DNA of 64,000 bases from NCBI RefSeq assembly GCF_026242055.1, contig NZ_JAPJDL010000005.1:299707-363706 (forward strand). Direction: 5' to 3'. A program made the position numbers and the translations under genes. Source of the stretch: Lentzea sp. NEAU-D7. GTDB lineage: Bacteria > Actinomycetota > Actinomycetes > Mycobacteriales > Pseudonocardiaceae. The notes under the pieces were generated by a model that did not search any database, was not told where the DNA came from, and saw nothing but the letters and a program-made list of their open reading frames with translations. Shown here piece by piece: positions 17,431 through 25,509 of the stretch (positions are counted from its first letter, which is position 1; every line of letters begins with the position of its first letter).

Positions 17431-18618
17431 TCACGCTCCGTTGCCGAGGGGCAGGGAGTGCAGGCCGCGGATCACGAACTCCGCGCGCCGGTTCGGTTCC
17501 TCGGCCAGCACCGCGCCGGGCAGCTTGCGGTGCAACGACGACAGCGCCGCCTCCACCTCGATGCGCGCGAGCGGTGCGCCCAGGCAGTAGTGGATGCCCA
17601 TGCCGAAGCCGAGGTGCTGGTTCTTCTCGCGGCCGATGTCGAGGACGTCCGGGTTCTCGAAGACCAGCGGGTCGCGGGCGGCGGCGCCGAGGAGGGCGGC
17701 GATCTTCTCGCCGGGCTCGACGACGTGACCGGCGATCTCCACGCGTTCGGTGGCGGTGCGTTCGAAGAGCTGCAGCGGCGAGTCGTAGCGGATGAGCTCC
17801 TCCACGGCCGTGGGCATCAACTCGGCGGAGAGGCGTTCCCACTGCGAACGGTGCTGCATCAGGGCGTAGACGCCGTTGCCGATGACGTTGACCGTGGCCT
17901 CGTGGCCCGCCATCAGCAGGAGCACTGCGGTGGCGACGAGTTCGTCCTCGGTGAGTCTCGCGCCGTCGGTGTCGGTCACGGCGACGAGGTCGGACACCAG
18001 GTCGTCACCGGGGGAGACACGGCGCAACGCGACCAGCTCGCGCAGGTAGGCGACGAACTCGGCGGCGGCGCGTTCGGCCAGGGCCTGCTGGTCGGCCGCC
18101 AGGCCGTACTCGTACATCTTCACGATGGCGTTCGACCACGGCTGGAGCAGGTAGCGGTCCTCGCCGGGCACGCCGAGCAGCTCCGCGATCACCTCGACCG
18201 GCAGCGGCGCGGCGACGTGGGCCAGGAGGTCCGCCTGACCGTTGTCCTCGATCTTGGCGACGAGCTCGTCGACGAGCTTGTCGGCCAGGTCGGCGACCCA
18301 CGGGCGCAGGCGCTCGACGTGGCCGCGGCCGAACGCGGCGGCGACCAGGCGGCGCAGGCGGGTGTGCGTGGGCGGCTCGTTCTCCAGCAGCGAGTTGCGG
18401 TGCAGCAGGTTGAAGGCCATGAACTGCTCGACCGGCTTCACGTCCGACCAGATCCGGCCGAGCGAGCGGTGCCGCAGGACCGCCGAGCAGGCGGCGTGCG
18501 AGACGGCGACAGCGACGCCCAGCTGCTCGTGGTGGTGCACCTCACCGGCTTCGCGCAGGGCTGCGAAGGCCGGGTACGGGTCGGCGATGAACGCGGGATC
18601 ACGCTGGTCGAACGTCAC
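17431..18618 (-). CDS. Cytochrome P450
   Basis: A 395-aa class I bacterial P450. The I-helix is LLMAGHEATVNVI, the ExxR motif is ELIR in AVEELIRYDSP, and the haem-binding loop is LGFGMGIHYCLGAPLAR with the Cys ligand. The C-helix ENEPPTHTRLRRLV is normal. It would be a soluble monooxygenase needing a ferredoxin and reductase, none of which is encoded here. The substrate is unknown. GTG 18618 is chosen because homologues begin near TFDQRDPAFIADPYPAF and a TACCGT element sits 8 bases upstream. A TTG at 18678 would add 20 residues and overlap a small inverted repeat. Confidence 0.9.
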   Translation of the reverse strand: MTFDQRDPAFIADPYPAFAALREAGEVHHHEQLGVAVAVSHAACSAVLRHRSLGRIWSDVKPVEQFMAFNLLHRNSLLENEPPTHTRLRRLVAAAFGRGHVERLRPWVADLADKLVDELVAKIEDNGQADLLAHVAAPLPVEVIAELLGVPGEDRYLLQPWSNAIVKMYEYGLAADQQALAERAAAEFVAYLRELVALRRVSPGDDLVSDLVAVTDTDGARLTEDELVATAVLLLMAGHEATVNVIGNGVYALMQHRSQWERLSAELMPTAVEELIRYDSPLQLFERTATERVEIAGHVVEPGEKIAALLGAAARDPLVFENPDVLDIGREKNQHLGFGMGIHYCLGAPLARIEVEAALSSLHRKLPGAVLAEEPNRRAEFVIRGLHSLPLGNGA

Positions 18619-18660
18619 AAGGCGGGACGGTAGGTCGCGATCCGCGTTTCGTCCACGCCG

Positions 18661-18680
18661 ATTTGATTGATGACTCAAAT
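18661..18680. promoter_or_regulatory. Short inverted repeat between divergent P450 and phosphodiesterase genes
   Basis: ATTTGA and TCAAAT are exact inverted arms 8 bases apart in the 89-bp divergent gap. It could be an operator for either gene. The arms are short, so chance cannot be excluded. Confidence 0.25.
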
Positions 18681-18694
18681 TGTTGCCGAGGAAC

Positions 18695-18700
18695 TATCGT
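18695..18700 (+). promoter_or_regulatory. -10 element of a leaderless start
   Basis: TATCGT lies 7 bases before the GTG at 18708 and fixes that start over an in-frame TTG further upstream. Confidence 0.5.
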
Positions 18701-18707
18701 TCTGGGT

Positions 18708-19448
18708 GTGCAGCAGCCTGCGATCGTCGCGCACCGCGGCGCTTCCACAGACCGTCCCGAGCACACCATCGGCGCCTACGAGCTCGCGCTCGAAGAGGGC
18801 GCGGACGGACTTGAGTGCGACATCCGGCTGTCGAAGGACGGCGAACTCGTGTGCGTGCACGACCGCACGCTCGCCCGCACGTCGAGCGGCCGCGGCACGG
18901 TCAGCGCGCTCACTCTCGACGAGCTGAAGAAGTTCGACTACGGCAGCTGGCACCGCCACGGCCAGCCGGCCGGGTTGCTGGTGCTCGACGAGCTGCTGGA
19001 GCTGGTCAAGAACACGGACGTGGAGCTCTTCGTCGAGACCAAGCACCCGGTCCGGTACCGCAACGAGGTCGAACGCAAGCTCGCCGAGGCGCTCAAGAGA
19101 TACGGCCTCGACTCGCAGATCGTCATGATGTCGTTCTCGCCGACGGCGGTGAAGGCGTTCCGCGAGCACGCACCGGACATCCGCACGGTGCTGCTCCTCG
19201 ACCGCCTGGGCCGGTACCGCGGCGGCGCGCTGCCGTCGTTCGCCGACTACACCGGGCCGGGCGTGCACGTGCTGCGCAACGACCCCGGCTACGTCGATCG
19301 GGCCAGGCGCGCGGGTCACGAGACCTACGTGTGGACGGTGGACGGCGCCGAGGACGTCGCGCTGTGCCGTGACCTGGGTGTCCGCTACCTCGCGACCAAT
19401 GCCCCGGCGAACACCCGCCGCCTGCTGACGGCTAATTTGGCCACCTAG
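18708..19448 (+). CDS. Glycerophosphodiester phosphodiesterase
   Basis: A 246-aa GDPD-family TIM barrel that hydrolyses glycerophosphodiesters to glycerol 3-phosphate and an alcohol. The N-terminal signature is IVAHRGASTDRPEHTIGAYELALEEGADGLECD, with the HRG His, the EHT Glu and the E-x-D metal ligands. VHDRTLARTSSG provides the second catalytic His. FVETKHP and VWTVDG complete the site. No signal peptide is seen, so it acts in the cytosol. The leaderless GTG at 18708 gives VQQPAIVAHRG, the normal family start. Confidence 0.92.
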   Translation: MQQPAIVAHRGASTDRPEHTIGAYELALEEGADGLECDIRLSKDGELVCVHDRTLARTSSGRGTVSALTLDELKKFDYGSWHRHGQPAGLLVLDELLELVKNTDVELFVETKHPVRYRNEVERKLAEALKRYGLDSQIVMMSFSPTAVKAFREHAPDIRTVLLLDRLGRYRGGALPSFADYTGPGVHVLRNDPGYVDRARRAGHETYVWTVDGAEDVALCRDLGVRYLATNAPANTRRLLTANLAT

Positions 19449-19475
19449 ACAAGCCTGAGCACGAGGAGGGCCAAG

Positions 19476-20411
19476 GTGGCCAAGCGGACCGCGGTCAAGG
19501 ACGCACCGAAGGACGGCATCAACCCGAAGCAGCCCTGTCCGTGCGGGTCCGGCAAGCGCTACAAGGCGTGCCACGGCGCGCCCGGCGGCGCGACGGACGT
19601 GATCGTGTCCCGGCCGTTCGAGGGCCTGGCCGCCGAGTGCGAGCTGATCGCCCTGCGCGAGTTCGTGCCGTCCGCGATCGTGAAGCTGCCGGTCAAGGAG
19701 GGTCGCGAGGTCACCCTCGCCACCGTGCTGCCGATGGCCGCCGCCGGTCTGATCCGCGGCGACGACGTGCCGTTCGTGGGCCTGCAGGTGCAGACGCGCT
19801 CCGGCGACATCAGCCGCGACCTGGCGCGGGCGCTGCGGTGGGCGCAGCAGGCGAAGGCCGGTGACGTGCTGCCGGTGGTGGGCCCCGACAACAACGCGGA
19901 GCCGGGCCGCCTGCAGGACCTGCTCGACCCCGAGGCCGACATCACGCCGGTGCTGCACACCGACTTCATCTGGTGGATGCCGGAGGGCACCGAGCCGACC
20001 GGTGAGGTGGCGCTGTCCCTGGAGCGCGCGAACGCCGCGATCCTGCCGACCGAGCGCCTCGACGCCCCCGGTGTGAAGGCCGCCTACTGGGTCGACGCCG
20101 GCGACAAGGCGCACCTGCGCTGGGTCCGCCCGGAGCCCGAGGAGAAGCTGCTGCCCGCGATGGCCCGGCTGGCCGCCCGCGGTGAGCTCGACCTCGGCGA
20201 GGGCTCGCGCTACGCCGGTTCGTTCCGCGCGCACGGCCTGCTCGTGCCGGTCTGGGACCTCGACCGCGAGATGCACGCCCGCGAGTGGGCCGAGCCCGCC
20301 GAGGCACTGGGCAAGCGCCTGCTGGAGGCACTCGCCTCCGACGAGCCGCTGTCCGACGCCGAGCGCCGCGCCCGCGACGGCCTGCGCGGTCGCCAGATCA
20401 CGCTTCGATGA
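19476..20411 (+). CDS. DUF5926 family protein with N-terminal SEC-C metal-binding motif
   Basis: A 311-aa actinobacterial protein. The N-terminus has a SEC-C zinc motif, QPCPCGSGKRYKACHG (~residues 20-35), as at the tail of SecA. The remaining ~270 residues form a conserved domain of unknown function (ALREFVPSAIVKLP, FIWWMPEG, FRAHGLLVPVWDLD). It is soluble with no membrane segment. The GTG start has a clear gaggagg site 9 bases upstream. By position it is 28 bases downstream of the phosphodiesterase gene, so the two are probably cotranscribed. The molecular role is not known. Confidence 0.85.
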   Translation: MAKRTAVKDAPKDGINPKQPCPCGSGKRYKACHGAPGGATDVIVSRPFEGLAAECELIALREFVPSAIVKLPVKEGREVTLATVLPMAAAGLIRGDDVPFVGLQVQTRSGDISRDLARALRWAQQAKAGDVLPVVGPDNNAEPGRLQDLLDPEADITPVLHTDFIWWMPEGTEPTGEVALSLERANAAILPTERLDAPGVKAAYWVDAGDKAHLRWVRPEPEEKLLPAMARLAARGELDLGEGSRYAGSFRAHGLLVPVWDLDREMHAREWAEPAEALGKRLLEALASDEPLSDAERRARDGLRGRQITLR

Positions 20412-20413
20412 CC

Positions 20414-20449
20414 CTGTCCACAGGGTTGTCCACAAGGAGCTGTGGATAA
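20414..20449. promoter_or_regulatory. Cluster of three DnaA boxes
   Basis: Within 36 bases lie CTGTCCACA (20414-20422, one mismatch to TTGTCCACA), TTGTCCACA (20426-20434, perfect) and TGTGGATAA (20441-20449, the E. coli box TTATCCACA on the other strand). The cluster fills the gap between the DUF5926 and DUF952 genes. It shares a 16-base core with a second cluster at 50782. Confidence 0.55.
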
Positions 20450-20785
20450 GTGCTGCTGCACATCATCTCGACGGCCGACTGGGCAGCCGCCCGGTCGGCC
20501 GGCTCGATCGCGCCCGCCGGCGAGGACTTCGTGCACTGCTCCGATCGGGGAGTCGTGCACGTGACGGCGGGGAAGTTCTTCCACGGGCAGAGCGGGCTGT
20601 TGCTGCTCGTCATCGATCCCGAGCTGCTCGACGTGCCCGTCAGGTGGGAGCCCGTGGCGGACTCGCCGTTGTGGTTCCCGCACGTCTACGGGCCGATCCC
20701 GGTCTCCGCGGTGGTCGAGGTGCACGAGTTCCCCGCTCAGGCGGACGGTTCGTTCGTCCTCCCGGAGGCCGTCGCCGCCCCCTGA
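20450..20785 (+). CDS. DUF952 domain-containing protein
   Basis: A 111-aa cytosolic protein matching the DUF952 pattern along its whole length: LLHIISTADWAAA, then a buried FVHCSD block, TAGKFFHGQSGLLLLVIDPELL, and PLWFPHVYGPIPVSAVVEV. Family fold relatives include ADP-ribosyltransferase-like domains, but no catalytic function is established. GTG at 20450 has aaggagc about 10 bases upstream; the last DnaA-like box runs up to this start codon. Confidence 0.82.
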   Translation: MLLHIISTADWAAARSAGSIAPAGEDFVHCSDRGVVHVTAGKFFHGQSGLLLLVIDPELLDVPVRWEPVADSPLWFPHVYGPIPVSAVVEVHEFPAQADGSFVLPEAVAAP

Positions 20786-20923
20786 CGGCCGTTCGCCGTC
20801 GCGTGCCGAAACCCCGGAACTGCCTGCGGCCGTTGCCTTTCCGTGACTAAAGTGGCGGCAACCGCTTCTCGGCCCCGTGCGTGAACACCCCGAGCCAGTT
20901 CGCTTCGGGGGAGGGGGCGTGCC

Positions 20924-21457
20924 GTGACGGCGGTGTTGCAGCTGGGATCAGCCGTCGAACACGGCGGGGGAAGAGCGGAAGCCGTGGGGGATTTCGCTGA
21001 GTTCGTGCGCGTCTCCATGCCCGGACTTCTGCGCTATGGCCACGCACTGACCGGGAACCCGCACGACTCCGCGGACCTGGTGCAGTCGGTGCTGGAGAAG
21101 GTCGGTTCGCGTTGGAGCGCCGTGCAGCTCAAGGGCGACGACCCGCTCGCGTACGTCCGCCGGGCCATGGCCAACACGCACATCAGCATCTGGCGCCGTC
21201 GTCGCCGCGAGCGCCTGGTGGCCGACATCCCGGACAGCGGAGCCGTGGCTCCCGAGCTGAGCAGGCTGGAAAATGAACCACTCTGGCAAGCACTGCGCTC
21301 GTTGCCGCCACGGCAGCGAGCGGTGATCGTGCTGCGCTACTACGAGAACCTCTCCGAGGCCGAGATCGCGGACGCGCTCGGAATCTCGTGCGGCACGGTC
21401 AAGAGCCAGAGCAGCAAGGCGATGGCGAGTCTTCGAACACGCCTGGGAGAGGAGTGA
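20924..21457 (+). CDS. SigE-family ECF RNA polymerase sigma factor
   Basis: A 177-aa group 4 sigma factor of the actinobacterial SigE-type (SigE70) set. Region 2 covers ~20-90 (LLRYGHALTGNPHDSADLVQSVLEKVGSRW) and region 4 ~110-170 (LPPRQRAVIVLRYYENLSEAEIADALGISCGTVKSQSSKAMASLR). A ggggaggggg ribosome site precedes the GTG. It is followed 2 bases later by a membrane protein in the anti-sigma position and then a related lipoprotein, so the three probably form a signalling unit. Confidence 0.92.
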   Translation: MTAVLQLGSAVEHGGGRAEAVGDFAEFVRVSMPGLLRYGHALTGNPHDSADLVQSVLEKVGSRWSAVQLKGDDPLAYVRRAMANTHISIWRRRRRERLVADIPDSGAVAPELSRLENEPLWQALRSLPPRQRAVIVLRYYENLSEAEIADALGISCGTVKSQSSKAMASLRTRLGEE

Positions 21458-21459
21458 CC

Positions 21460-22266
21460 GTGGACGACCTCGACGACGAGCTGCGCAGGCTCTTCAGCGA
21501 CGATCGGCTGGACGTCCACTCCGCGCCGGTCTCCACCGAGGCGGTGCTCCGCGGCGCGGATCGGCGCCGCCGCCGGCGGAACGCCGTCGCCGGCACCCTC
21601 GCCCTGGTGGCAGTGGCCGGCGCCGGGATCGGGGTGAGCCGGTTCGGCATGTCGTCACCGGACGGCACGGCGGGCGCGCTCCTGACGACGTCCACCTCCG
21701 TCCCCACGACGTCCTCGCCGCCACCACCGGTCACGGTCTACTCGACCGAGACCGTGACGCTGGGACAACCACCGAACTCCACCGGCGGCAACACCGGCAA
21801 ACCGAGCTCCGGCGGCACGAGCAAGTCGACCCCGAAACCGCCGTCGTCGCCGGCCACGCCGGAGTCGCAGCCGGGCAGGTACGGAACGCTCGCACTGGGG
21901 ATGTCCGAGGCCGACGCGCTGGCGACGGGGTCGCTGGTCGAACCCGGCAGCCCCGCCGATGCGGAGGCCAGGTGCAAGGCGTACGCGACGAAGTCGGTGC
22001 CCGACACCGACGCCGTGGTCGTCTCGCCGGCCAGGGGAATCGTCCGGATCACCATGCCGAGCTACGCCAAGACGCCGAAGAACGTCGGCGCGGGTTCGAC
22101 GGTGGCCGACGTGAAGGCCGCCTACAAGAATGCCGCGCAAAGCGGTTCCGATGTGATCGTGCAAATGTCCGCGACGCCACCCTGGTCATATGTCTTCAAA
22201 ACCGACGGCACAGTGGTGACGACCGTTTTCATGCGCCTGAACGCGAACGACTGCATTTCCGTCTGA
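21460..22266 (+). CDS. Membrane-anchored partner of the SigE-type sigma factor
   Basis: A 268-aa single-pass protein. Residues 1-45 are charged and cytosolic (DDLDDELRRLFSDDRLD, then RRRRRR). The membrane segment is ~48-68 (AVAGTLALVAVAGAGIGV). A Ser/Thr/Pro-rich stalk (~75-140) leads to an external domain beginning YGTLALGMSEADALATGSLVE. The order sigma then short cytosolic head, TM and exterior domain suggests an anti-sigma factor, but no zinc HxxxCxxC motif is present. GTG 21460 is preferred to 21454 because gagaggag then lies 5-8 bases upstream. The external domain is shared with the next gene. Confidence 0.7.
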   Translation: MDDLDDELRRLFSDDRLDVHSAPVSTEAVLRGADRRRRRRNAVAGTLALVAVAGAGIGVSRFGMSSPDGTAGALLTTSTSVPTTSSPPPPVTVYSTETVTLGQPPNSTGGNTGKPSSGGTSKSTPKPPSSPATPESQPGRYGTLALGMSEADALATGSLVEPGSPADAEARCKAYATKSVPDTDAVVVSPARGIVRITMPSYAKTPKNVGAGSTVADVKAAYKNAAQSGSDVIVQMSATPPWSYVFKTDGTVVTTVFMRLNANDCISV

Positions 22267-22284
22267 TCGCTGAACAGTGCTGAA

Positions 22285-22313
22285 GTCCCGCCGCCCCTGG
22301 GGTGCGGCGGGAC
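22285..22313 (+). terminator. Rho-independent terminator after the sigma/partner pair
   Basis: A 10-bp GC-rich stem, GTCCCGCCGC with GCGGCGGGAC, closes a 9-base loop 18 bases after the stop at 22266. There is no strong T-run. Confidence 0.65.
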
Positions 22314-22431
22314 ATCGGAGTGCGCTTTTGTTCCACTTCTGCCGTGACTTCTTCGTGACTCTGACCTGCGCAACCTCACTGCGGAGGTGACGTCTTACTG
22401 GTGGCTCAGACAAAACCAGGGGGAAACCGAA

Positions 22432-23058
22432 ATGAAGAACTCACTCAAGGCCGCATTCGTCACCGCAATCGCCGTCGCTGGAATCGCCGCGTGCACTTCG
22501 GTGCCGAAGCAGAACTCCGCACCTGTCACTTCCGAAATCGTCACGCCGACGACCGGCACGTCCACGCCGTCGGTCGCGACGCCGCCCGTCCAGGTGGTCA
22601 CGGAGGTCGTCACCGCGACGGTGACCGCTCCACCGCGGGCCATCGCGAAGGTGGACAACCGGCTCGGCTACGGCGGTCTCAAGCTGGGCATGTCGCTGGA
22701 GGAGGCGCGTGCCGCCGGCCTGACCGACCTGACCTGGGACGAGGCTTCCGGCCACGACCCCGGCTGCGTCGCGGACAAGACGGTCGCGATCTCCAAGGCG
22801 AACGGCGTCGAGCGCATCACGCTGCCCGCGGACGCCAGGACGTCCCAGGGGATCGGCGTTGGCTCGACCTTCGGCGAGGCGCGGCGGGCCTTCCCGAGCG
22901 CCTCCGAGTACCGCTCCGGCTGGTCGGCCAAGGTCGCCGACAACGCCTACTACGCCTTCATCGGCAGCTTCGACCTGGCCCGGTTCGCAGAGGCGGACAA
23001 GATCCAGCGCATCAAGCTCGTCGCGGGAGTCGTCAACTGCTCCATGGCCGATCTCTGA
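22432..23058 (+). CDS. Lipoprotein with domain shared with the sigma partner
   Basis: A 208-aa lipoprotein. The signal peptide ends in a lipobox GIAAC with Cys21. A Thr/Val-rich linker (~25-75) follows, then a domain opening YGGLKLGMSLEEARAAGLTDL, matching the YGTLALGMSEADALATG opening of the neighbouring membrane protein. The YGxLxLGMS..EA..tG pattern recalls SmpA/BLIP-like folds, but that is weak. Both proteins probably sense the same extracellular cue or each other. ATG 22432 follows agggggaaaccgaa and gives a proper signal peptide. Confidence 0.75.
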   Translation: MKNSLKAAFVTAIAVAGIAACTSVPKQNSAPVTSEIVTPTTGTSTPSVATPPVQVVTEVVTATVTAPPRAIAKVDNRLGYGGLKLGMSLEEARAAGLTDLTWDEASGHDPGCVADKTVAISKANGVERITLPADARTSQGIGVGSTFGEARRAFPSASEYRSGWSAKVADNAYYAFIGSFDLARFAEADKIQRIKLVAGVVNCSMADL

Positions 23059-23071
23059 ACCTCGCCGAACC

Positions 23072-23108
23072 GCTGTGCCCGCCCCGCTGGGGGTGGGGCG
23101 GGCACAGC
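23072..23108 (+). terminator. Terminator after the lipoprotein gene
   Basis: A perfect 14-bp stem (GCTGTGCCCGCCCC paired with GGGGCGGGCACAGC) around a 9-base loop, 13 bases after the stop. Confidence 0.75.
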
Positions 23109-23232
23109 GCCACGTCCCGGGAAATCCGAAACCGATGGCCCCCGGTGATGTCGAGATCCGCGTTTCGGCTCCGTCCCCGGAGGTGAAAGCGGCCAGTATG
23201 GGTCGCACCAGCACCGAGGGAGAGCACCCGAG

Positions 23233-23640
23233 ATGGCCAAGTACCTGCTGCTCAAGCACTACCGCGGCGCCCCGGCCCCGATCAACGACGTCCCCATGGA
23301 CCAGTGGACCCAGGACGAGATCTCGGCGCACATCAAGTACATGAACGACTTCGCGGACAAGCTCAGGGGCACCGGGGAGTTCGTCGACGAGCGGGCGCTC
23401 GCGCAGGAGGGCACCTGGGTCCGCTACGACGGCGAGGGACGGCCGCCGGTCACCGACGGCCCGTTCGCGGAGACGAAGGACCTCATCGCCGGCTGGATGA
23501 TCATCGACACCGACAGCTACGAGCGCGCGCTCGAGCTGGCCGCGGAGTTGTCGGCGGCACCCGGCAAGGACGGCAAGCCGATCCACGAGTGGCTGGAGAT
23601 CCGCCCGTTCTACGGCCACGCGCCGACGATCACGGAGTGA
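23233..23640 (+). CDS. YCII/DGPF-domain protein paired with ECF42 sigma factor
   Basis: A 135-aa protein of the YCII-related DGPF family. The eponymous motif is DGPFAETKDLIAGWMIIDTDS (~residues 75-95). The family has a ferredoxin-like fold. Genes of this family sit beside ECF42 sigma factors across actinobacteria, and the next gene, 3 bases downstream, is one. The exact role is unsettled; a DGPF protein may be the regulated target. ATG 23233 follows gagggagagcacccgag. Confidence 0.88.
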   Translation: MAKYLLLKHYRGAPAPINDVPMDQWTQDEISAHIKYMNDFADKLRGTGEFVDERALAQEGTWVRYDGEGRPPVTDGPFAETKDLIAGWMIIDTDSYERALELAAELSAAPGKDGKPIHEWLEIRPFYGHAPTITE

Positions 23641-23643
23641 GAA

Positions 23644-24777
23644 GTGGACGAGGCACTGCTCAGGAGCCTCACGCCGGCCGTGCTGGGCGTCCTCGTCCGC
23701 CGCGGGGCCGACTTCGCGGCGGCCGAGGACGCCGTGCAGGACGCGCTGGTCGAGGCCGTCCGCGTGTGGCCGGAGGATCCACCGCGGGACCCGAAGGGCT
23801 GGCTGGTGACGGTGGCCTGGCGCAGGTTCCTCGACGCCACGAGGGCGGAGACGGCGCGGCGCCGGCGTGAGGACCTCGTCGAGGCGGAACCCGAGCAGGG
23901 GCTCGCGCCGGACACCGACGACACGTTGCAGCTCTACTTCCTGTGCGCTCATCCGTCGCTCACGCCGTCGTCGGCGGTCGCGCTCACGCTCAGGGCCGTC
24001 GGCGGGCTGACCACCCGTCAGATCGCGCAGGCCTACCTCGTGCCGGAGGCCACGATGGCCCAGCGCATCAGCCGGGCCAAGAAGACGGTCAGCGACGTGC
24101 GGTTCGACCAGCCCGGCGACGTCGCGACCGTGCTGCGCGTGCTCTACCTGGTCTTCAACGAGGGCTACTCCGGTGACGTCGACCTGGCCGCCGAGGCGAT
24201 CCGGCTCACCCGCCAGCTCGCGGCCGCGATCGACCACCCCGAGGTCGCTGGCCTGCTCGCGCTCATGCTCCTGCACCACGCGCGCCGGGCCTCCCGGACC
24301 ACGGCGGGCGGCAGTCTGGTGCCGCTCGCCGAGCAGGACCGCGGCAGGTGGGACACGGCGCTGATCGCCGAGGGCGTCGAGATCCTGCAGGCGGCGCTCG
24401 CGCAGGACCGGCTGGGGGAGTTCCAGGCGCAGGCGGCCATCGCGGCACTGCACGCGGACGCACCCGTGGCCGAGGAGACCGACTGGGTGCAGATCGTCGA
24501 GTGGTACGACGAACTGCTGGCGCTCACGGACAGTCCCGTCGTCCGGCTGAACCGCGCGGTGGCCGTGGGCGAGGCGGACGGACCGCGCGCCGGGCTGAGA
24601 GCGTTGGCGGAACTGGACGACGGGCTTCCCCGTCACTCGGCCGTGGCGGCCTACCTCCACGAGCGCGACGGTGACCGGCAAACGGCCGCGAGGCTCTACG
24701 CCGAGGCAGCCGGGAAAGCGTCGAACCTCGCCGAGCGGGAATTCCTGACCCGGCAGGCCGCCCGGCTCAACAACTGA
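23644..24777 (+). CDS. ECF42-type sigma factor with C-terminal TPR extension
   Basis: A 377-aa sigma factor. Region 2 (~5-75, with AAEDAVQDALVEAVRVWPEDPPRDPKGWL) and region 4 (~100-160, TTRQIAQAYLVPEATMAQRISRAKK) are followed by a ~200-residue helical C-terminal extension with TPR-like content (VFNEGYSGD..., LNRAVAVGEADGP, AYLHERDGDRQTAARLYAEA). That is the ECF42 architecture. Family knowledge: ECF42 has no anti-sigma factor, and the extension is needed for activity. It is cotranscribed with the DGPF gene and ends in a canonical terminator. Confidence 0.92.
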   Translation: MDEALLRSLTPAVLGVLVRRGADFAAAEDAVQDALVEAVRVWPEDPPRDPKGWLVTVAWRRFLDATRAETARRRREDLVEAEPEQGLAPDTDDTLQLYFLCAHPSLTPSSAVALTLRAVGGLTTRQIAQAYLVPEATMAQRISRAKKTVSDVRFDQPGDVATVLRVLYLVFNEGYSGDVDLAAEAIRLTRQLAAAIDHPEVAGLLALMLLHHARRASRTTAGGSLVPLAEQDRGRWDTALIAEGVEILQAALAQDRLGEFQAQAAIAALHADAPVAEETDWVQIVEWYDELLALTDSPVVRLNRAVAVGEADGPRAGLRALAELDDGLPRHSAVAAYLHERDGDRQTAARLYAEAAGKASNLAEREFLTRQAARLNN

Positions 24778-24814
24778 AAGGACCGCCCGCCCCGGACGGG
24801 GTGGGCGGTCCTTT
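24777..24814 (+). terminator. Canonical Rho-independent terminator after ECF42
   Basis: AAAGGACCGCCC pairs with GGGCGGTCCTTT over 12 bp, with further CCCC/GGGG pairing inside, followed by a TTTT run. The hairpin starts at the last base of the stop codon. Confidence 0.85.
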
Positions 24815-24848
24815 TGTGATCAGGCACTCAATCGTGCGAAGAAAAAGC

Positions 24849-25409
24849 TCAGATCGTTCCCCCGGCGGCGGTCGGAGCGCTGGAGTCGCCACCCTCGTCA
24901 CCGACGCTCTCGCGGGTGAGGAACGTCTCCACGTAGAACATGTTGCCGTCCGCGCGGTCCATGATCGTGAGCAGCGTCTTCATCGAGGAGACCTCCTCGA
25001 CCTGCTCCTTCAGGAACCACTGCATGAACTGCTCGCCGATGTAGTCGCTCTCCTCGCGGGCGGCCTTCGCGAGCGCGATGATCTGGTCGGTGACCTGCTG
25101 CTCCTGGCTCAGGGCCAGGGCGACGAGCTCACGCGGGGACTTGAAGTCGTTGATCGGCGTCTCGACGCCGGGAATGGCGACCGCGATGTCGTTGTCCATC
25201 AGGAACTTCACGATCATCATGGCGTGGTTGCGCTCTTCGAGGGCCTGCTTGTAGAAGTGCGACGCGAGGCGCGGCAGGTCCTCGTTGTCGAACCACACGG
25301 CGAGCGCGATGTACTGCTGCGAAGCGGAGAACTCGTTGCCGATCTGAGCGCGCAGCAGCTCGTGGAAGTTCGACTTTCCGGACAGGATCTTCTTCACGTT
25401 CGAGGCCAT
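24849..25409 (-). CDS. Ferritin (iron storage)
   Basis: A 186-aa four-helix ferritin of the bacterial non-haem type. Ferroxidase-centre residues are visible: Glu in AQIGNEFSASQQYIALA, the ExxH pair in EERNHAMMIVKFL, and Glu/Gln in SQEQQVTDQI and FLKEQVEEV. It stores iron as ferric mineral in a 24-mer shell. The tail GDEGGDSSAPTAAGG is flexible. ATG 25409 is chosen because TAACGT sits 7 bases upstream with no SD (leaderless) and homologues start near this point. Two iron-box-like sites stand at ~38-96 bases upstream, matching IdeR-activated ferritin promoters in mycobacteria. Confidence 0.93.
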   Translation of the reverse strand: MASNVKKILSGKSNFHELLRAQIGNEFSASQQYIALAVWFDNEDLPRLASHFYKQALEERNHAMMIVKFLMDNDIAVAIPGVETPINDFKSPRELVALALSQEQQVTDQIIALAKAAREESDYIGEQFMQWFLKEQVEEVSSMKTLLTIMDRADGNMFYVETFLTRESVGDEGGDSSAPTAAGGTI

Positions 25410-25446
25410 GAGGAGTACGTTAACCCAAAACGCGGTGATTTGCATT

Positions 25447-25505
25447 CGAGGAAAAGCTAACCTTTGTTTGGAGAGGTAATCCAAACAAAGGTTAGGCATT
25501 CCTAA
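25447..25505. promoter_or_regulatory. Two inverted iron boxes upstream of ferritin, forming a 16-bp inverted repeat
   Basis: AAAGGTTAGGCATTCCTAA (25487-25505) matches the IdeR/DmdR consensus TTAGGTTAGSCTAACCTAA at about 14 of 19 positions. A second copy on the other strand, reading 25465 to 25447 (AAAGGTTAGCTTTTCCTCG), matches about 12. Their flanks make a perfect 16-bp inverted repeat (25457-25472 and 25480-25495). The hairpin followed by CTTTT could also end arcA transcription. Confidence 0.55.
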
Positions 25506-25509
25506 CGAT

